Assembly (NCBI RefSeq): GCF_000331515.1
Contig: NZ_AMZO01000002.1
Span: 248,001-312,000 of the forward strand
Source of the DNA: Photobacterium marinum
GTDB lineage: Bacteria > Pseudomonadota > Gammaproteobacteria > Enterobacterales > Vibrionaceae
Direction of reading: 5' to 3'
Length of the DNA stretch: 64,000 nucleotides
The translations under genes were made by a program, and so were the position numbers. The first letter of the stretch is position 1. Each line of letters opens with the position of its first letter. The notes below the pieces were generated by a model that saw nothing but the letters and a program-made list of their open reading frames with translations, ran no database searches and was not told the DNA's origin. Shown here piece by piece: positions 35,796 through 44,673 of this stretch.

Positions 35796-37181
35796 ATGCT
35801 AAAACGTGCCACTGTGCTGGCATTGTCCTTAACTCTGACAGCCTGTGCGAATTTGTCGGCTCAGGGCCTTTTCAGCCACTACAGTGCTGCAAATGCCGAG
35901 ACTCACAGCGCGCTGCAGCAAGGAAATTATACGCTAGCACTGGAATCGCTGCCTGAAGCACCAGCAGGAGATATTCTCGATGGCATGGAGCGTGGAAGAG
36001 TTAATTTTGTTGCCGGGCAATATTCGGAAAGTTTTACTGCTTTGCAACAGGCTGATCTGGCAGTAAAAGAGCAGCAGCGTCAGGCGACGATTCAGATATC
36101 GGAAGGGTTTAACCAGGCCGGAGCTTTGCTGACAAACGACAATATGATCACTTATCAGCCTGCTGATTATGAGCTGGGCTTTATTCATCTGTATCTTGCT
36201 CTCAATTATATTCAGCAAAATGATTTGGAAGGTGCGCTGGTTGAGGTTCGTAGGGCCAACCTGGTCCAGGAAATGGCAAAGAAGAACCGTGAAGCCGAGT
36301 TGAACCGCGCTGCTGAAGAAGCAAGAGAGAAGGGGCTTAGCCAGAGCCTTGGTTCTGTACTGGCACGCTATCCCGATGCAGGGAAAGAGCTTTCTGCTGT
36401 ACAGAACGGATATTTATTTTACCTGTCGGGTGTGCTTTATGAAGCCGACGGGGATTTGAACAACGCTTATGTCGACTATAAGCGGGCCTTGGCGGTATCG
36501 CCGGGTAACACTTATGTTGCTAACACTGTTTTACGTCTTGCAAATAGCTTGCAGATGAACCAGGACCGACGTCAGCTTGAGGCACGTTACGGTAAATACA
36601 AAAAGCCTGCTCGTAGCACTGGTCGATTAGTGATTTTTGATGAGCAGGGTGTGGTTCAGGCCCGTGATGGCTGGCGTTTGCCTCTGTGGCTGACCGACAG
36701 TCGCGGGGATGGGGTTATGTATAACATGGCGTTGCCATACTACCCGAATACAGTGACTCACTCTTTAAGTCCGCTTAAGCTGGATAACCAGTCGGTACGT
36801 GGTGGCAAGCTGGCGAGTGTTGATGACATGGCCAAGACTAGCCTCAGTGAAGCGATGCCTGCCATCGCTGTACGTCAGGCACTGCGCATTCTGGCAAAAA
36901 ATGAAGTCAGAAAATCTGCAGCTAAAGGTGGAAATGATGTCGGTAACTTGCTGGCGAATGTTTTCAATACTCTGACAGAACAACCGGATACCCGGAGTTG
37001 GCAGTCGCTTCCGTCGTCTGTCAGCCTGTATCATGAAGACCTGAACGCCGGGACTCATCAGGTTAGCTGGAACGGCAGACAATTGGATGTTGAAGTTGTT
37101 GCCGGAAGAACAACTATGGTTTGGGTTTCACGACAGGGCAACCAGCAGAGCTGGTGGTCGGTATTATTGGGAGGAAGCTGA
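35796..37181 (+). CDS. COG3014-type outer-membrane lipoprotein with TPR-like region
   Basis: This 461-residue lipoprotein has signal peptide 1-16, LTAC lipobox and Cys17. Residues about 35-270 look like tetratricopeptide-type helical repeats (ALQQGNYTLALESL; GFIHLYLALNYIQQNDLEGALVEVRRA; LYEADGDLNNAYVDYKRAL), and the C-terminal 160 residues form a separate beta-rich domain. It resembles the COG3014 family of unknown function, commonly encoded next to lpoB-type genes. The position, two bases before ycfL and upstream of lpoB, suggests a shared envelope role. That is inference. Confidence 0.8.
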   Translation: MLKRATVLALSLTLTACANLSAQGLFSHYSAANAETHSALQQGNYTLALESLPEAPAGDILDGMERGRVNFVAGQYSESFTALQQADLAVKEQQRQATIQISEGFNQAGALLTNDNMITYQPADYELGFIHLYLALNYIQQNDLEGALVEVRRANLVQEMAKKNREAELNRAAEEAREKGLSQSLGSVLARYPDAGKELSAVQNGYLFYLSGVLYEADGDLNNAYVDYKRALAVSPGNTYVANTVLRLANSLQMNQDRRQLEARYGKYKKPARSTGRLVIFDEQGVVQARDGWRLPLWLTDSRGDGVMYNMALPYYPNTVTHSLSPLKLDNQSVRGGKLASVDDMAKTSLSEAMPAIAVRQALRILAKNEVRKSAAKGGNDVGNLLANVFNTLTEQPDTRSWQSLPSSVSLYHEDLNAGTHQVSWNGRQLDVEVVAGRTTMVWVSRQGNQQSWWSVLLGGS

Positions 37182-37183
37182 TA

Positions 37184-37570
37184 ATGAAACAACTTTTTGC
37201 TTTGCTGTTTGCGCTGACGCTGTCTGCCTGTTCAACGACGACTTCTGGTATCAGCATTGAAAGCAGTAACCAGAGCGTAGTGATAGGCAATTCATTGCTG
37301 GCAAGTCAGTTAGATATTGAGAAGGCTATAGTATCGCGCGTCAACGGTTTACTTAAGGCCGGTGTGCCGGTGACCAGTAAGGTTCACTCAGACCTTAAGC
37401 TGCAATACCGTTTTTACTGGTACGACGCACAAGGGCTGGAAGTTGGAGGTAGTGATAGTCCGTGGCGTCAGTTTGTCCTGCACGGTAAAGACTCCATGAT
37501 GCTGCAGGCGGTGGCAAGAAAGCCGCAGGCAGCACAATACCGTATCTACATCCGGGAAGCGGATTATTAA
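37184..37570 (+). CDS. ycfL: YcfL family lipoprotein
   Basis: This 128-residue lipoprotein has a short signal peptide, LSAC lipobox and Cys16. The mature domain is DUF1425/YcfL-like (LKLQYRFYWYDAQGLEVG, then WRQFVLHGKDSMMLQAVA). Function is unknown. The ATG at 37184 is two bases after the upstream stop and begins the signal peptide; the frame is open earlier within the upstream gene. The gene order hinT-ycfL-lpoB-thiK matches enteric bacteria, supporting the name. Confidence 0.85.
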   Translation: MKQLFALLFALTLSACSTTTSGISIESSNQSVVIGNSLLASQLDIEKAIVSRVNGLLKAGVPVTSKVHSDLKLQYRFYWYDAQGLEVGGSDSPWRQFVLHGKDSMMLQAVARKPQAAQYRIYIREADY

Positions 37571-37633
37571 TAGGTTTGCGTTCAGCCTAGTGTTCTGAAC
37601 GAAATTACGATGATAGTAATGAAAGGTAACAAG

Positions 37634-38227
37634 ATGAAAAAAAGCGTAATTGCAGTATTAGGTGTAGCCGCATTATTGGGTGGTTGTGCGCAGCAGGTGA
37701 GCTACGGTGATGCGCAGGAAGCGGAAACCACCACTATTGAATTTGGTTCAACTGACCTGCAAAAAATAGCTGAAGAGATGACTGACAGCATGCTGTCTTC
37801 CGGCTCTGTTGCCTACATCACAGCTAACGGTAACCGACCAATTATCGTTGTTGACAGCATTAAGAACAAAACCAGCGAACATATTGATACAGAATCAATT
37901 ACAGACTCTGTAAGTACTCGTCTTCTGAATTCTGGTAAGTTCCGTTTTGTTGATATGACTCGTGTAGAAGCGGTGCGTAAGCAACTGAACTTCCAGAACA
38001 ACGATGAGCTGGTAAACCAGAGCACGGCTATTCAGTTCGGTAAGATGGTTGGCGCTGAGTACATGATGTACGGTAACCTGGCGAGCATTGTAAAACAAGC
38101 TGGTAGCGATAAAGACGTTTACTACAAGATGACAATGCGCCTGATGGATCTGGAAACCGGTCTGATTGAGTGGGCTGATGAAACAGAGATCCGCAAGCAG
38201 GAAGCGAAGAAGCTGCTTGGCTGGTAA
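37634..38227 (+). CDS. lpoB: LpoB, outer-membrane activator of peptidoglycan synthase PBP1B
   Basis: LpoB is an outer-membrane lipoprotein that reaches through the periplasm to activate PBP1B. The 197-residue protein has signal peptide with LLGGC (Cys18), a short Glu/Thr-rich linker, and a globular domain (RPIIVVDSIKNKTSEHIDTE; SGKFRFVDMTRVEAVRKQL; AEYMMYGNLASI; DLETGLIEWADETEIRK) typical of the LpoB/CsgG-like fold. The linker is shorter than in E. coli LpoB. RBS AAAGG lies about nine bases before the ATG at 37634. Many vibrios rely on other PBP1B activators, so functional equivalence is inferred from fold and gene order. Confidence 0.85.
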   Translation: MKKSVIAVLGVAALLGGCAQQVSYGDAQEAETTTIEFGSTDLQKIAEEMTDSMLSSGSVAYITANGNRPIIVVDSIKNKTSEHIDTESITDSVSTRLLNSGKFRFVDMTRVEAVRKQLNFQNNDELVNQSTAIQFGKMVGAEYMMYGNLASIVKQAGSDKDVYYKMTMRLMDLETGLIEWADETEIRKQEAKKLLGW

Positions 38228-38258
38228 TCAGCTGTTGTTATTCTGAAGTGAGGTGCCG

Positions 38259-39113
38259 GTGAATACATTTGATCCTGCTTTGCTGGCATCTTTGCCTCAG
38301 TTCAGCATATTATCTGCGCAACCGCTCAGTGGAGGCTTAAGCAACCGCTGCTGGGCGCTCAAACTTCAAGATAACGCTAATTGCAGAATCATCAAGGCTG
38401 TCTGGCGCCCTGTCAGTAAATCCAGCCAGGCATTCGGTATTTCTCGCCAGCACGAACATCGTATTCTGCAACAACTTCACTATGATCAAGTCGCTCCCAG
38501 TACTATTGCTTTGCTTGAACAAGGTTTGCTTGTTGAGTGGGTTGAAGGTTCTGTGGTTGATGAGGCGACAGATAACGCCCTCACAGATAATGATTTACTT
38601 CAGATCCAGGCCGAGATTCATTCTCTTCCGGTGCCTGAGTGGCGGCTTGATGCTAATAGTCGGGCTGCACATTACTGGCAATTTATCCCATCAAAATTTA
38701 AATCGCTTCAGCTTGAGCAGATTCACCAGTCTTTTCAGCAACAAAAAGTGGTTTCTTGGTTTACTGGCACTTGTTGTCATCATGACCTGGGACGCTACAA
38801 CATTGTTTGCCAACCTGATGGTATAAAACGGGTGATCGACTGGGAATATGCCGCAGCTGGTGATCCCTCATTTGATTTAGCATTGACTGTCTGTGCTAAT
38901 GAACTTGATGTTTCCTTTGCTATATCTGCTTATTGTCAGCGGCAGGGCTATAGTGATGTACAACGCTGGCAACAGGCTGTTCAGTACTGGCTGCCGTGGT
39001 GCGACTATCTGGCAATGCTCTGGTATTACGTCGGAGCTGGCCTATGGCCGGAACCGGGGTACCTTGATGAGGCCCGGACGTTGCAAAAGAAGCTGGCAAC
39101 ATTCTCGGAGTGA
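38259..39113 (+). CDS. thiK: ThiK-like thiamine kinase (APH family)
   Basis: This 284-residue aminoglycoside-phosphotransferase-fold kinase shows the Brenner motif CCHHDLGRYNIV (catalytic Asp, metal-binding Asn) and the DWEYAAAGDPSFDLA metal motif near the C terminus; PLSGGLSNRCW is the nucleotide loop. Position downstream of lpoB matches enteric thiK (ycfN), which phosphorylates thiamine to thiamine phosphate in salvage. Choline kinase activity cannot be excluded from motifs alone. I start at the GTG at 38259, five bases after TGAGG; the GTG at 38253 overlaps that RBS. Confidence 0.8.
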   Translation: MNTFDPALLASLPQFSILSAQPLSGGLSNRCWALKLQDNANCRIIKAVWRPVSKSSQAFGISRQHEHRILQQLHYDQVAPSTIALLEQGLLVEWVEGSVVDEATDNALTDNDLLQIQAEIHSLPVPEWRLDANSRAAHYWQFIPSKFKSLQLEQIHQSFQQQKVVSWFTGTCCHHDLGRYNIVCQPDGIKRVIDWEYAAAGDPSFDLALTVCANELDVSFAISAYCQRQGYSDVQRWQQAVQYWLPWCDYLAMLWYYVGAGLWPEPGYLDEARTLQKKLATFSE

Positions 39114-39238
39114 GCTTTTTTCCGTTATCAGTCGTAAATTAGAGGAAATATCCTCGTCGGACTTAGGTCTACAATATTTATACCCTTGTTGATTGAGTAA
39201 GTTGTCTGACCGGCGACAGGTATAGTGCGGAGATCCTG

Positions 39239-40099
39239 ATGTTGCTTCGAACCATTCCTCAAAAACTGGCTCGTCTGTTTGCTTTTTCCATTTTCCTTCT
39301 TCTTTTGGTTGGGTGCGCTATGCGCCTTGCTTACAACACCCTGGATTTTTGGATCCCTTACTACCTGTCTGATTTCGTCAGTCTGGATTCCCGTCAGGAA
39401 CTGATTTTTGATAATGAGCTGCGAAAGGCATTGACAGTGCATCGTCGTCAGGAATTGCCCAAGTTGCACCGAGCCCTTGATGATTTGCAGCAAGATATGA
39501 ATAAGCCGCTTAGTTTTACTCAAGTCAAAGACTATCACTATCGCTTTACTGCCGTTGGTGAGGGGAGTGTGGCTTTGTTGGCAAAGCCTCTTGCTGCGAT
39601 GTTGCTCCAGCTTGATGACAGTCAGATAAATCGTCTTAACAATACCATTAACAATGAGATAGAAGATCGCAGGCAGAAGCGCGCGATCCTGACGACTAAG
39701 CAGAAAGTCAAAAAAAGGACAGAATCACTCGAAGATATGTCATTGTTCTGGCTGGGTTCATTGTCACCGAAACAGAAAAAACTGTTGAAGGAGATGGCGG
39801 GTTACCAGGTTGAGATGGAGTCAGTATTTTTCTTTTTCTGGCATGATTTCCTGGATGACTGGAAAGTTCTGATGGAAGAGCGAGCCCAACCCGGTTTCGA
39901 AGCTAAGCTCAGTCAGTTGCTACAACGCATGGTCCGGTTCGAAAATGAGGAAGTGCAAACGGAGTTGAATTTTTATCTTAATCGGCGGTTTGATGTACTG
40001 CGGCGTATTAATAACAGTATGCATAATGACCAGCGGCAACACTTCGAAAATAAAATTATGGATATAAGGAAAAACATCGCGGTTTTGATTAACCAGTAA
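39239..40099 (+). CDS. DUF6279-type lipoprotein
   Basis: This 286-residue predicted lipoprotein has a positively charged, longer than usual signal segment (to Cys26, LLVGC). Immediately after it comes MRLAYNTLDFWIPYYL, the conserved YNxLD(W/F) start of the DUF6279 family. The rest is helical and rich in Arg, Gln, Leu and Glu. Function is unknown. It sits between thiK and ycfP, where E. coli has nagZ, so it may be part of the envelope block. The gene is separated by 125 bases from thiK and is probably transcribed on its own. Confidence 0.75.
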   Translation: MLLRTIPQKLARLFAFSIFLLLLVGCAMRLAYNTLDFWIPYYLSDFVSLDSRQELIFDNELRKALTVHRRQELPKLHRALDDLQQDMNKPLSFTQVKDYHYRFTAVGEGSVALLAKPLAAMLLQLDDSQINRLNNTINNEIEDRRQKRAILTTKQKVKKRTESLEDMSLFWLGSLSPKQKKLLKEMAGYQVEMESVFFFFWHDFLDDWKVLMEERAQPGFEAKLSQLLQRMVRFENEEVQTELNFYLNRRFDVLRRINNSMHNDQRQHFENKIMDIRKNIAVLINQ

Positions 40100-40210
40100 G
40101 CATAATCACAATAAATTTTGTCTAAAGTGTCATAGTTTTCACCTTTTAAACCTTATAAAACGTGTTAGATTAAATTCATAACGGAATAAGAAAAATGATA
40201 GGGGAAACCG

Positions 40211-40753
40211 ATGATCATTTATTTACATGGCTTTGACTCAACAAGCCCTGGTAATCATGAAAAAGTAATGCAGTTGCAGTTTATTGATTCTGATGTTCGT
40301 TTCGTCAATTACAGTACCCTGCATCCCAAGCACGATATGCAGCATCTGCTCAAAGAAGTTCATAAACTGAAGGCTGAATCCAGTGATCCTCATCCGCTTA
40401 TCTGCGGGGTGGGATTAGGCGGTTACTGGTCAGAGCGTATTGGCTTTCTGTGTGGTTTGAAACAGGTTATTTTTAACCCTAATCTGCACCCTGAATCCAA
40501 TATGGAAGGAAAAATTGACCGGCCTGAGGAATATCTCGACATTGCGACAAAATGTGTAACAGATTTTCGTAAAAAAAATGCCGGGAATTGTCTCTGCATA
40601 CTTTCAACTCATGATGAAGTGTTAGATAATCGCAGCACAAAGGATGCTTTGGATGATTATTACGATATCATCTGGGACGAGACACAAACCCATAAATTTA
40701 AAAAGATCTCGCAGCATCTGCAAACAATAAAAGCCTTTAAAGAAACAATGTAA
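40211..40753 (+). CDS. ycfP: YcfP, UPF0227 alpha/beta-hydrolase-like protein
   Basis: This 180-residue protein closely matches the YcfP family: [19 protein letters not shown] at the start, [13 protein letters not shown], and [15 protein letters not shown], where the usual nucleophile-elbow serine is Gly. The nucleophile appears absent as in other family members, so classical esterase activity is doubtful. Length equals E. coli YcfP. It lies upstream of ndh as in enteric bacteria. RBS AGGGGAAACC precedes the ATG. Confidence 0.9.
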   Translation: MIIYLHGFDSTSPGNHEKVMQLQFIDSDVRFVNYSTLHPKHDMQHLLKEVHKLKAESSDPHPLICGVGLGGYWSERIGFLCGLKQVIFNPNLHPESNMEGKIDRPEEYLDIATKCVTDFRKKNAGNCLCILSTHDEVLDNRSTKDALDDYYDIIWDETQTHKFKKISQHLQTIKAFKETM

Positions 40754-40772
40754 AAAGCCTCCTACACCCTCC

Positions 40773-40795
40773 GCAGACGGAGTAGATCCGTCTGC
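40773..40795. other. Hairpin after ycfP
   Basis: GCAGACGGA-GTAGA-TCCGTCTGC is a perfect 9-base stem 20 bases after ycfP and immediately before repeat element B. It lacks a T-run on the plus strand, although TATTTTTGC follows on the minus strand side. It may be part of the repeat insertion. Confidence 0.5.
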
Positions 40796-40798
40796 AAA

Positions 40799-40867
40799 AA
40801 TACCAAATTGAACAGTGACTTCTGAGTCGGTTTTCTCTGTGCCCAGAGCATTGTTCAGTTTGGTATT
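40799..40867. repeat. Dispersed inverted-repeat element, copy B
   Basis: The arms AATACCAAATTGAACA (40799-40814) and TGTTCAGTTTGGTATT (40852-40867) pair at 15 of 16 positions around a 37-base centre. The outer decamer is shared with copy A at 10767-10815, 30 kb away. Such elements resemble non-autonomous palindromic repeats. No coding capacity. Confidence 0.65.
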
Positions 40868-40961
40868 AAGTCAGTCTGCCAGAGCATTATTATCTGTAAT
40901 TTATGGATGAATAATCGATATAAAGCCTGAGCAAAAAATTAGAAAGTAAGAGGAAGTTATC

Positions 40962-42251
40962 GTGACACGTATTATCGTAGTCGGTGGTGGTGCAGGCGGT
41001 TTGGAGCTTGCTACAAAACTAGGTCGAACCTTGGGGCGCAAGCGACGCGCGTCTGTAACCTTGGTCGATCGTAAGTCGAGCCACTTGTGGAAGCCGCTGT
41101 TGCATGAAGTGGCAACAGGCTCTATGGATGCCGGTGTGGATGCACTCAGCTACCGTGCCCATGCCAAAAACCATTATTTTGATTTCCAGCTAGGAAGTTT
41201 GCAGTCTATTGATCGTGAACGTAAAACTATTCAGTTGGCTGCTATCTATGACGAGCAGGATGAACTGCTGATGCCTGAACGTGAACTGGAGTATGACATT
41301 CTGGTTATGGCGATCGGTTCAACCTCTAATGATTTTAATACGCCGGGTGTTCGTGAGCACTGTATCTTCCTGGACAGCCCGGAGCAGGCGCACCGTTTCC
41401 GTACGGAAATGAACAACCAGTTCCTCAAGCTACACGCGAATAAAGATCAGAAGACTGTCGACATCGCGATTGTCGGCGGTGGTGCAACCGGTGTTGAACT
41501 GTCGGCTGAGCTGCACAATGCGGTGAAAGAGCTGCGCAATTACGGTTTCGGTGATCTGGACAGCTCTCGTCTTAACGTTAACCTGGTTGAAGCTGGTGAG
41601 CGTATTCTTCCGGCATTGCCGCCGCGTATTTCAAGTGCAGCACACAGCGAGCTGACTAAGCTGGGTGTCAATGTTCGCACGGCGACTATGGTTACTCAGG
41701 CTGATGAAACTGGCCTGACAACCAAAGACGGTGATCATATTCCGGCTCAGATCATGGTTTGGGCTGCAGGTATCAAGGCTCCTGATTTTATTAAAGAGAT
41801 TGCTGGTCTGGAAACGAATCGTATTAACCAGTTAGTTGTGAAACCAACGCTACAGACAACCCGAGATGATGATATTTATGTTATCGGTGATCTGGCATCT
41901 TGCGTACAGGAAGACGGTAGCTTCGTACCGCCACGTGCCCAGGCTGCACACCAGATGGCAAGTCGTTGTTTTTCAAACATCGTCGCTAAGATGACTGGTC
42001 GTGAGCAGAAGCCTTATATCTATAATGATCATGGTTCTTTGGTATCCCTGAGCCGTTTTTCTACTGTCGGTAGCCTGATGGGTAATCTGACTAAAGGCTC
42101 GATGATGGTTGAAGGTCGTATCGCACGTGTGGTGTATATTTCGCTTTACCGCATGCACCAAATCGCCCTTCATGGTTTGTTTAAGACCGGTCTGATGATG
42201 TTGGTTGGTCGTATTAACCGTGTATTGCGTCCGAATCTGAAACTGCATTAA
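40962..42251 (+). CDS. ndh: NADH dehydrogenase II (NDH-2)
   Basis: NDH-2 is a single-subunit, non-proton-pumping NADH:quinone oxidoreductase on the inner face of the membrane. The 429-residue flavoprotein has the FAD-binding [17 protein letters not shown] at the N terminus, the NADH-binding [17 protein letters not shown] near residue 170, and the family's VIGDLASC...[11 protein letters not shown]. The C-terminal amphipathic region (about 380-429) would anchor it. The start is GTG at 40962 with RBS AGAGGAAG. It ends at a bidirectional terminator. Confidence 0.94.
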   Translation: MTRIIVVGGGAGGLELATKLGRTLGRKRRASVTLVDRKSSHLWKPLLHEVATGSMDAGVDALSYRAHAKNHYFDFQLGSLQSIDRERKTIQLAAIYDEQDELLMPERELEYDILVMAIGSTSNDFNTPGVREHCIFLDSPEQAHRFRTEMNNQFLKLHANKDQKTVDIAIVGGGATGVELSAELHNAVKELRNYGFGDLDSSRLNVNLVEAGERILPALPPRISSAAHSELTKLGVNVRTATMVTQADETGLTTKDGDHIPAQIMVWAAGIKAPDFIKEIAGLETNRINQLVVKPTLQTTRDDDIYVIGDLASCVQEDGSFVPPRAQAAHQMASRCFSNIVAKMTGREQKPYIYNDHGSLVSLSRFSTVGSLMGNLTKGSMMVEGRIARVVYISLYRMHQIALHGLFKTGLMMLVGRINRVLRPNLKLH

Positions 42252-42274
42252 TTATGTAATGGTATCTGGATAAA

Positions 42275-42302
42275 GAAAAAACCGCCTGATGGCGGTTTTT
42301 TC
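42275..42302. terminator. Bidirectional terminator between ndh and fkbP-type gene
   Basis: AAAAAACCGCC-TGAT-GGCGGTTTTTT is symmetrical and can serve ndh (plus) and the FKBP gene (minus). Confidence 0.93.
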
Positions 42303-42345
42303 GATTCTGGAGCAATGTGATTGAACGTTATACTAGCTCGAAAGC

Positions 42346-42819
42346 TTAGTTAACCTTAATTAGCTCAACATCAAAGATCAGTACGGATCCCGGTGGGATT
42401 GAGCCAATTGCACGGTTGCCGTAAGCTAGCTCTGATGGGATAAACAAACGCGTCTTCTCCCCTTCAACCATCAGTTGCAGGCCTTCAGTCCAGCCTTTGA
42501 TTACCTGGTTCAGACCAAACTGAATAGGCTCACCTCGTTCTACTGAGCTGTCAAATACTGTGCCGTCAATCAGGGTGCCGTGATAGTGAACGGTCACCTT
42601 ATCAGTTGCCTTTGGATGAACAGTACCTGTTCCAGGTTGCAGAACTAGGTATTGCAGGCCGGAATCAGTCACCTGGACACCTTCTTGTTTCAGGTTTTCA
42701 GCCAGGAATTCCGCGCCAACTTTGATATTGTCTTCAGCCGCCTGTTTGTTAACAAATGTGCGCTGCATAAAGAAGATGACAAGGCCGATAATCACAATGG
42801 CCATGATGATTTTAAACAC
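42346..42819 (-). CDS. FKBP-type peptidyl-prolyl cis-trans isomerase, membrane-anchored
   Basis: This 157-residue protein has an N-terminal hydrophobic segment (IIMAIVIIGLVIFFM) acting as signal anchor, a short linker (LKQEGVQVTDSGLQYLVL), and a complete FKBP domain: VTVHYHGTLIDGTVFDSS, VIKGWTEGLQLM, GEKTRLFIPSELAYG, IPPGSVLIFDVELI. It would catalyse proline isomerisation during folding of exported proteins. It is related to FklB/FkpA but is shorter and lacks the long N-terminal dimerisation arm. It lies downstream of a GNAT gene on the same strand. Confidence 0.9.
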   Translation of the reverse strand: MFKIIMAIVIIGLVIFFMQRTFVNKQAAEDNIKVGAEFLAENLKQEGVQVTDSGLQYLVLQPGTGTVHPKATDKVTVHYHGTLIDGTVFDSSVERGEPIQFGLNQVIKGWTEGLQLMVEGEKTRLFIPSELAYGNRAIGSIPPGSVLIFDVELIKVN

Positions 42820-42900
42820 GATAAATACCTGTTTGTTTTTGATATTGGTTTTAATACTACCTGATGCTTTGCATTCCTACCAATTGTTAAGTAACTGGAT

Positions 42901-43527
42901 CTATTGTTTTCTTTGAAGTCTGTCAGCTGAATTAACTTGTACTGCTTCTCCGCTTTTTTCGTCAAAGAGGGAGTCTGAAGCCAAATCTTCAGGGATCAGT
43001 GAAAATACCAGCCCGTCACAAGCTTTGTCCTGAGCGTAAATCCTGTTTCTTGCAGTACATTCGAATTTTGCCTGGCAGGCGAGGGCTGTTCGCTGGCTGG
43101 CAAGGTTGCCGGTATGTACAACAATTTCCAGCCGAGTCAATCCTAAAGCATTGAAGGCAAAGGCGGCCATGGCACGGCAGGCTTCTGTTGCAAAGCCCTG
43201 TTGATGGCAGCTTGTCTTTATCCAGTAACCCAGTTCGGCTGAATTGAGCTGTTGTGAGACGTTGTTTAGGGATATAGCCCCGATAAACTCTAAGTTATGT
43301 CGGTCAAAAATCGCTAGTTCATAACCTATGTCGTTTAACCAGTTTTGACGGCTGGCGTTGATCCAGTCGTAGGCATCATCGGGATGGTAATTGTCTTTAC
43401 ACCAGACTAACCATGGGCTGAGTTCGGGGGCTGATGAGGTAATTGCCTCGTAGAGGGCATGTAAGTCAACCCTCTTAAAGGGGCGAAAGAGTAGTCGGGT
43501 GGTAGTAAATTCAAAGTCAGATTTCAT
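42901..43527 (-). CDS. GNAT-family N-acetyltransferase (RimJ/RimL-like)
   Basis: This 208-residue acetyl-CoA-dependent transferase resembles the RimJ/RimL branch, with TTRLLFRPFKRVDLHALYEA at the start, the AELGYWIKTSCHQQGFATEACRA acetyl-CoA loop (Q/GxxGxA), and LTRLEIVVHTGNLASQR before the final strand. The substrate may be a ribosomal protein N terminus or a small molecule. The ATG at 43527 is used; a TTG at 43542 would add five residues but sits too close to AGGG. The tail after residue 185 is acidic and outside the domain. Confidence 0.75.
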   Translation of the reverse strand: MKSDFEFTTTRLLFRPFKRVDLHALYEAITSSAPELSPWLVWCKDNYHPDDAYDWINASRQNWLNDIGYELAIFDRHNLEFIGAISLNNVSQQLNSAELGYWIKTSCHQQGFATEACRAMAAFAFNALGLTRLEIVVHTGNLASQRTALACQAKFECTARNRIYAQDKACDGLVFSLIPEDLASDSLFDEKSGEAVQVNSADRLQRKQ

Positions 43528-43729
43528 ACGGCGTAATATCAATCCCTGAATGTTTGCCGGGTTATATGTCTGGTATCAATCGGCATAATTTACTTATTCT
43601 GATTGCTCTTATTTCGATTTTGGATGAAGCTGGCTCTGAGTTGAGTATATACAGCTTAGTGTGTCACCGATGTGTCAACAACAGGCGTCTGATGCATTTG
43701 TGAAGAGAGTATGTGACGGGGCACAGATA

Positions 43730-43762
43730 AATAAAACAAAGGCTGCCGGGTGGCAGCCTTTG
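43730..43762 (-). terminator. Rho-independent terminator of the mfd-csiV transcript
   Basis: AAAGGCTGCC-GGGT-GGCAGCCTTT followed on the minus strand by GTTTTATTTAT; 22 bases past csiV. Confidence 0.85.
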
Positions 43763-43783
43763 TCGTAACGATAAAAGCGGTGA

Positions 43784-44659
43784 TTAGCCGTCGATACGTC
43801 GGATTTGGACAACCATGCCCATCAGTGGGTGATCGAAGTAATGGGTTTCGCCACTGCGCATACGACGTTTCTGATCAAGGCGGTAGGATTTAAGAAATTC
43901 TTCGACCTCAACCTTTTTCTTCACTTCCTGAAGATGGCCGATCTGAACATTGCTGCTGTCGGAGAGTAGGTCAGTTTCCATATCAAGCGGTTCAGCTCCA
44001 ACAATCACTTCACGACGACCTGGTTCACGCAGATCCAGCTCAGCTTCGGTAAACAGGTAGTGCTGGACATAAACTCGAATCTTTCCTTCCAGTTCGTACA
44101 ATGGTGATTCCGGTGTAATCTGAGTTTTTTCAGCAACAGCTGGCGCTTCTGTTTGGTTGTCAGTGGTAACAACAATGCCGCTTTCCTCTGTCATTTCTGC
44201 TACTTCAGATACTGGAGCTTCAATAGAGGCTGGACTTTGAATCATTGACGCCTTAGAGCTGCCATCAGGCAAATATTGCGCAGAGAAATCCTTACCCGCC
44301 GAAATGTAAAACTTAGGTGCGACTGCTTTGCTCAAGTCGCCCTGTCGCCAGCCAAAATGCGCCAGCGGTGTAAATCCGGCGTGGTTGCGCAGATTGTTGT
44401 ATTGCGGCGTTAACTGGTACTGCGAAGGCGGCATCAGTGTGATCCCTTTTGCTGCCAGTGTTTGCTCGTCGCCAAATGAAATTGTGCCTTTCATATTGAT
44501 AGGCTTCGGTTGATCCGGCCACGACTCGCTGATCTGCGCAGGTTCAATGTTACGTTTGAACAGGATCACTTCGATATCGAATTGTCGTGCTGCCAGGCTT
44601 GGCCAGCTAATGGCTAAGAGCAGCAAATAAATCAGTTTTTTCAAGATAATACTCCGCAC
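43784..44659 (-). CDS. csiV: CsiV-like periplasmic peptidoglycan-binding protein
   Basis: This 291-residue secreted protein has signal peptide LIYLLLLAISWPSLAA. The N-terminal domain (ARQFDIEVILFKRN) and C-terminal HPLMGMVVQIRRID are joined by an acidic, Glu- and Thr-rich linker (about 150-185). This matches CsiV, described in Vibrio cholerae as a peptidoglycan-binding partner needed for LpoA-PBP1A wall synthesis. The location 14 bases after mfd, followed by a terminator, also fits. The gene is transcribed with mfd and the PilZ gene. Confidence 0.85.
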   Translation of the reverse strand: MRSIILKKLIYLLLLAISWPSLAARQFDIEVILFKRNIEPAQISESWPDQPKPINMKGTISFGDEQTLAAKGITLMPPSQYQLTPQYNNLRNHAGFTPLAHFGWRQGDLSKAVAPKFYISAGKDFSAQYLPDGSSKASMIQSPASIEAPVSEVAEMTEESGIVVTTDNQTEAPAVAEKTQITPESPLYELEGKIRVYVQHYLFTEAELDLREPGRREVIVGAEPLDMETDLLSDSSNVQIGHLQEVKKKVEVEEFLKSYRLDQKRRMRSGETHYFDHPLMGMVVQIRRIDG

Positions 44660-44673
44660 TTTGGTGCCATCAA

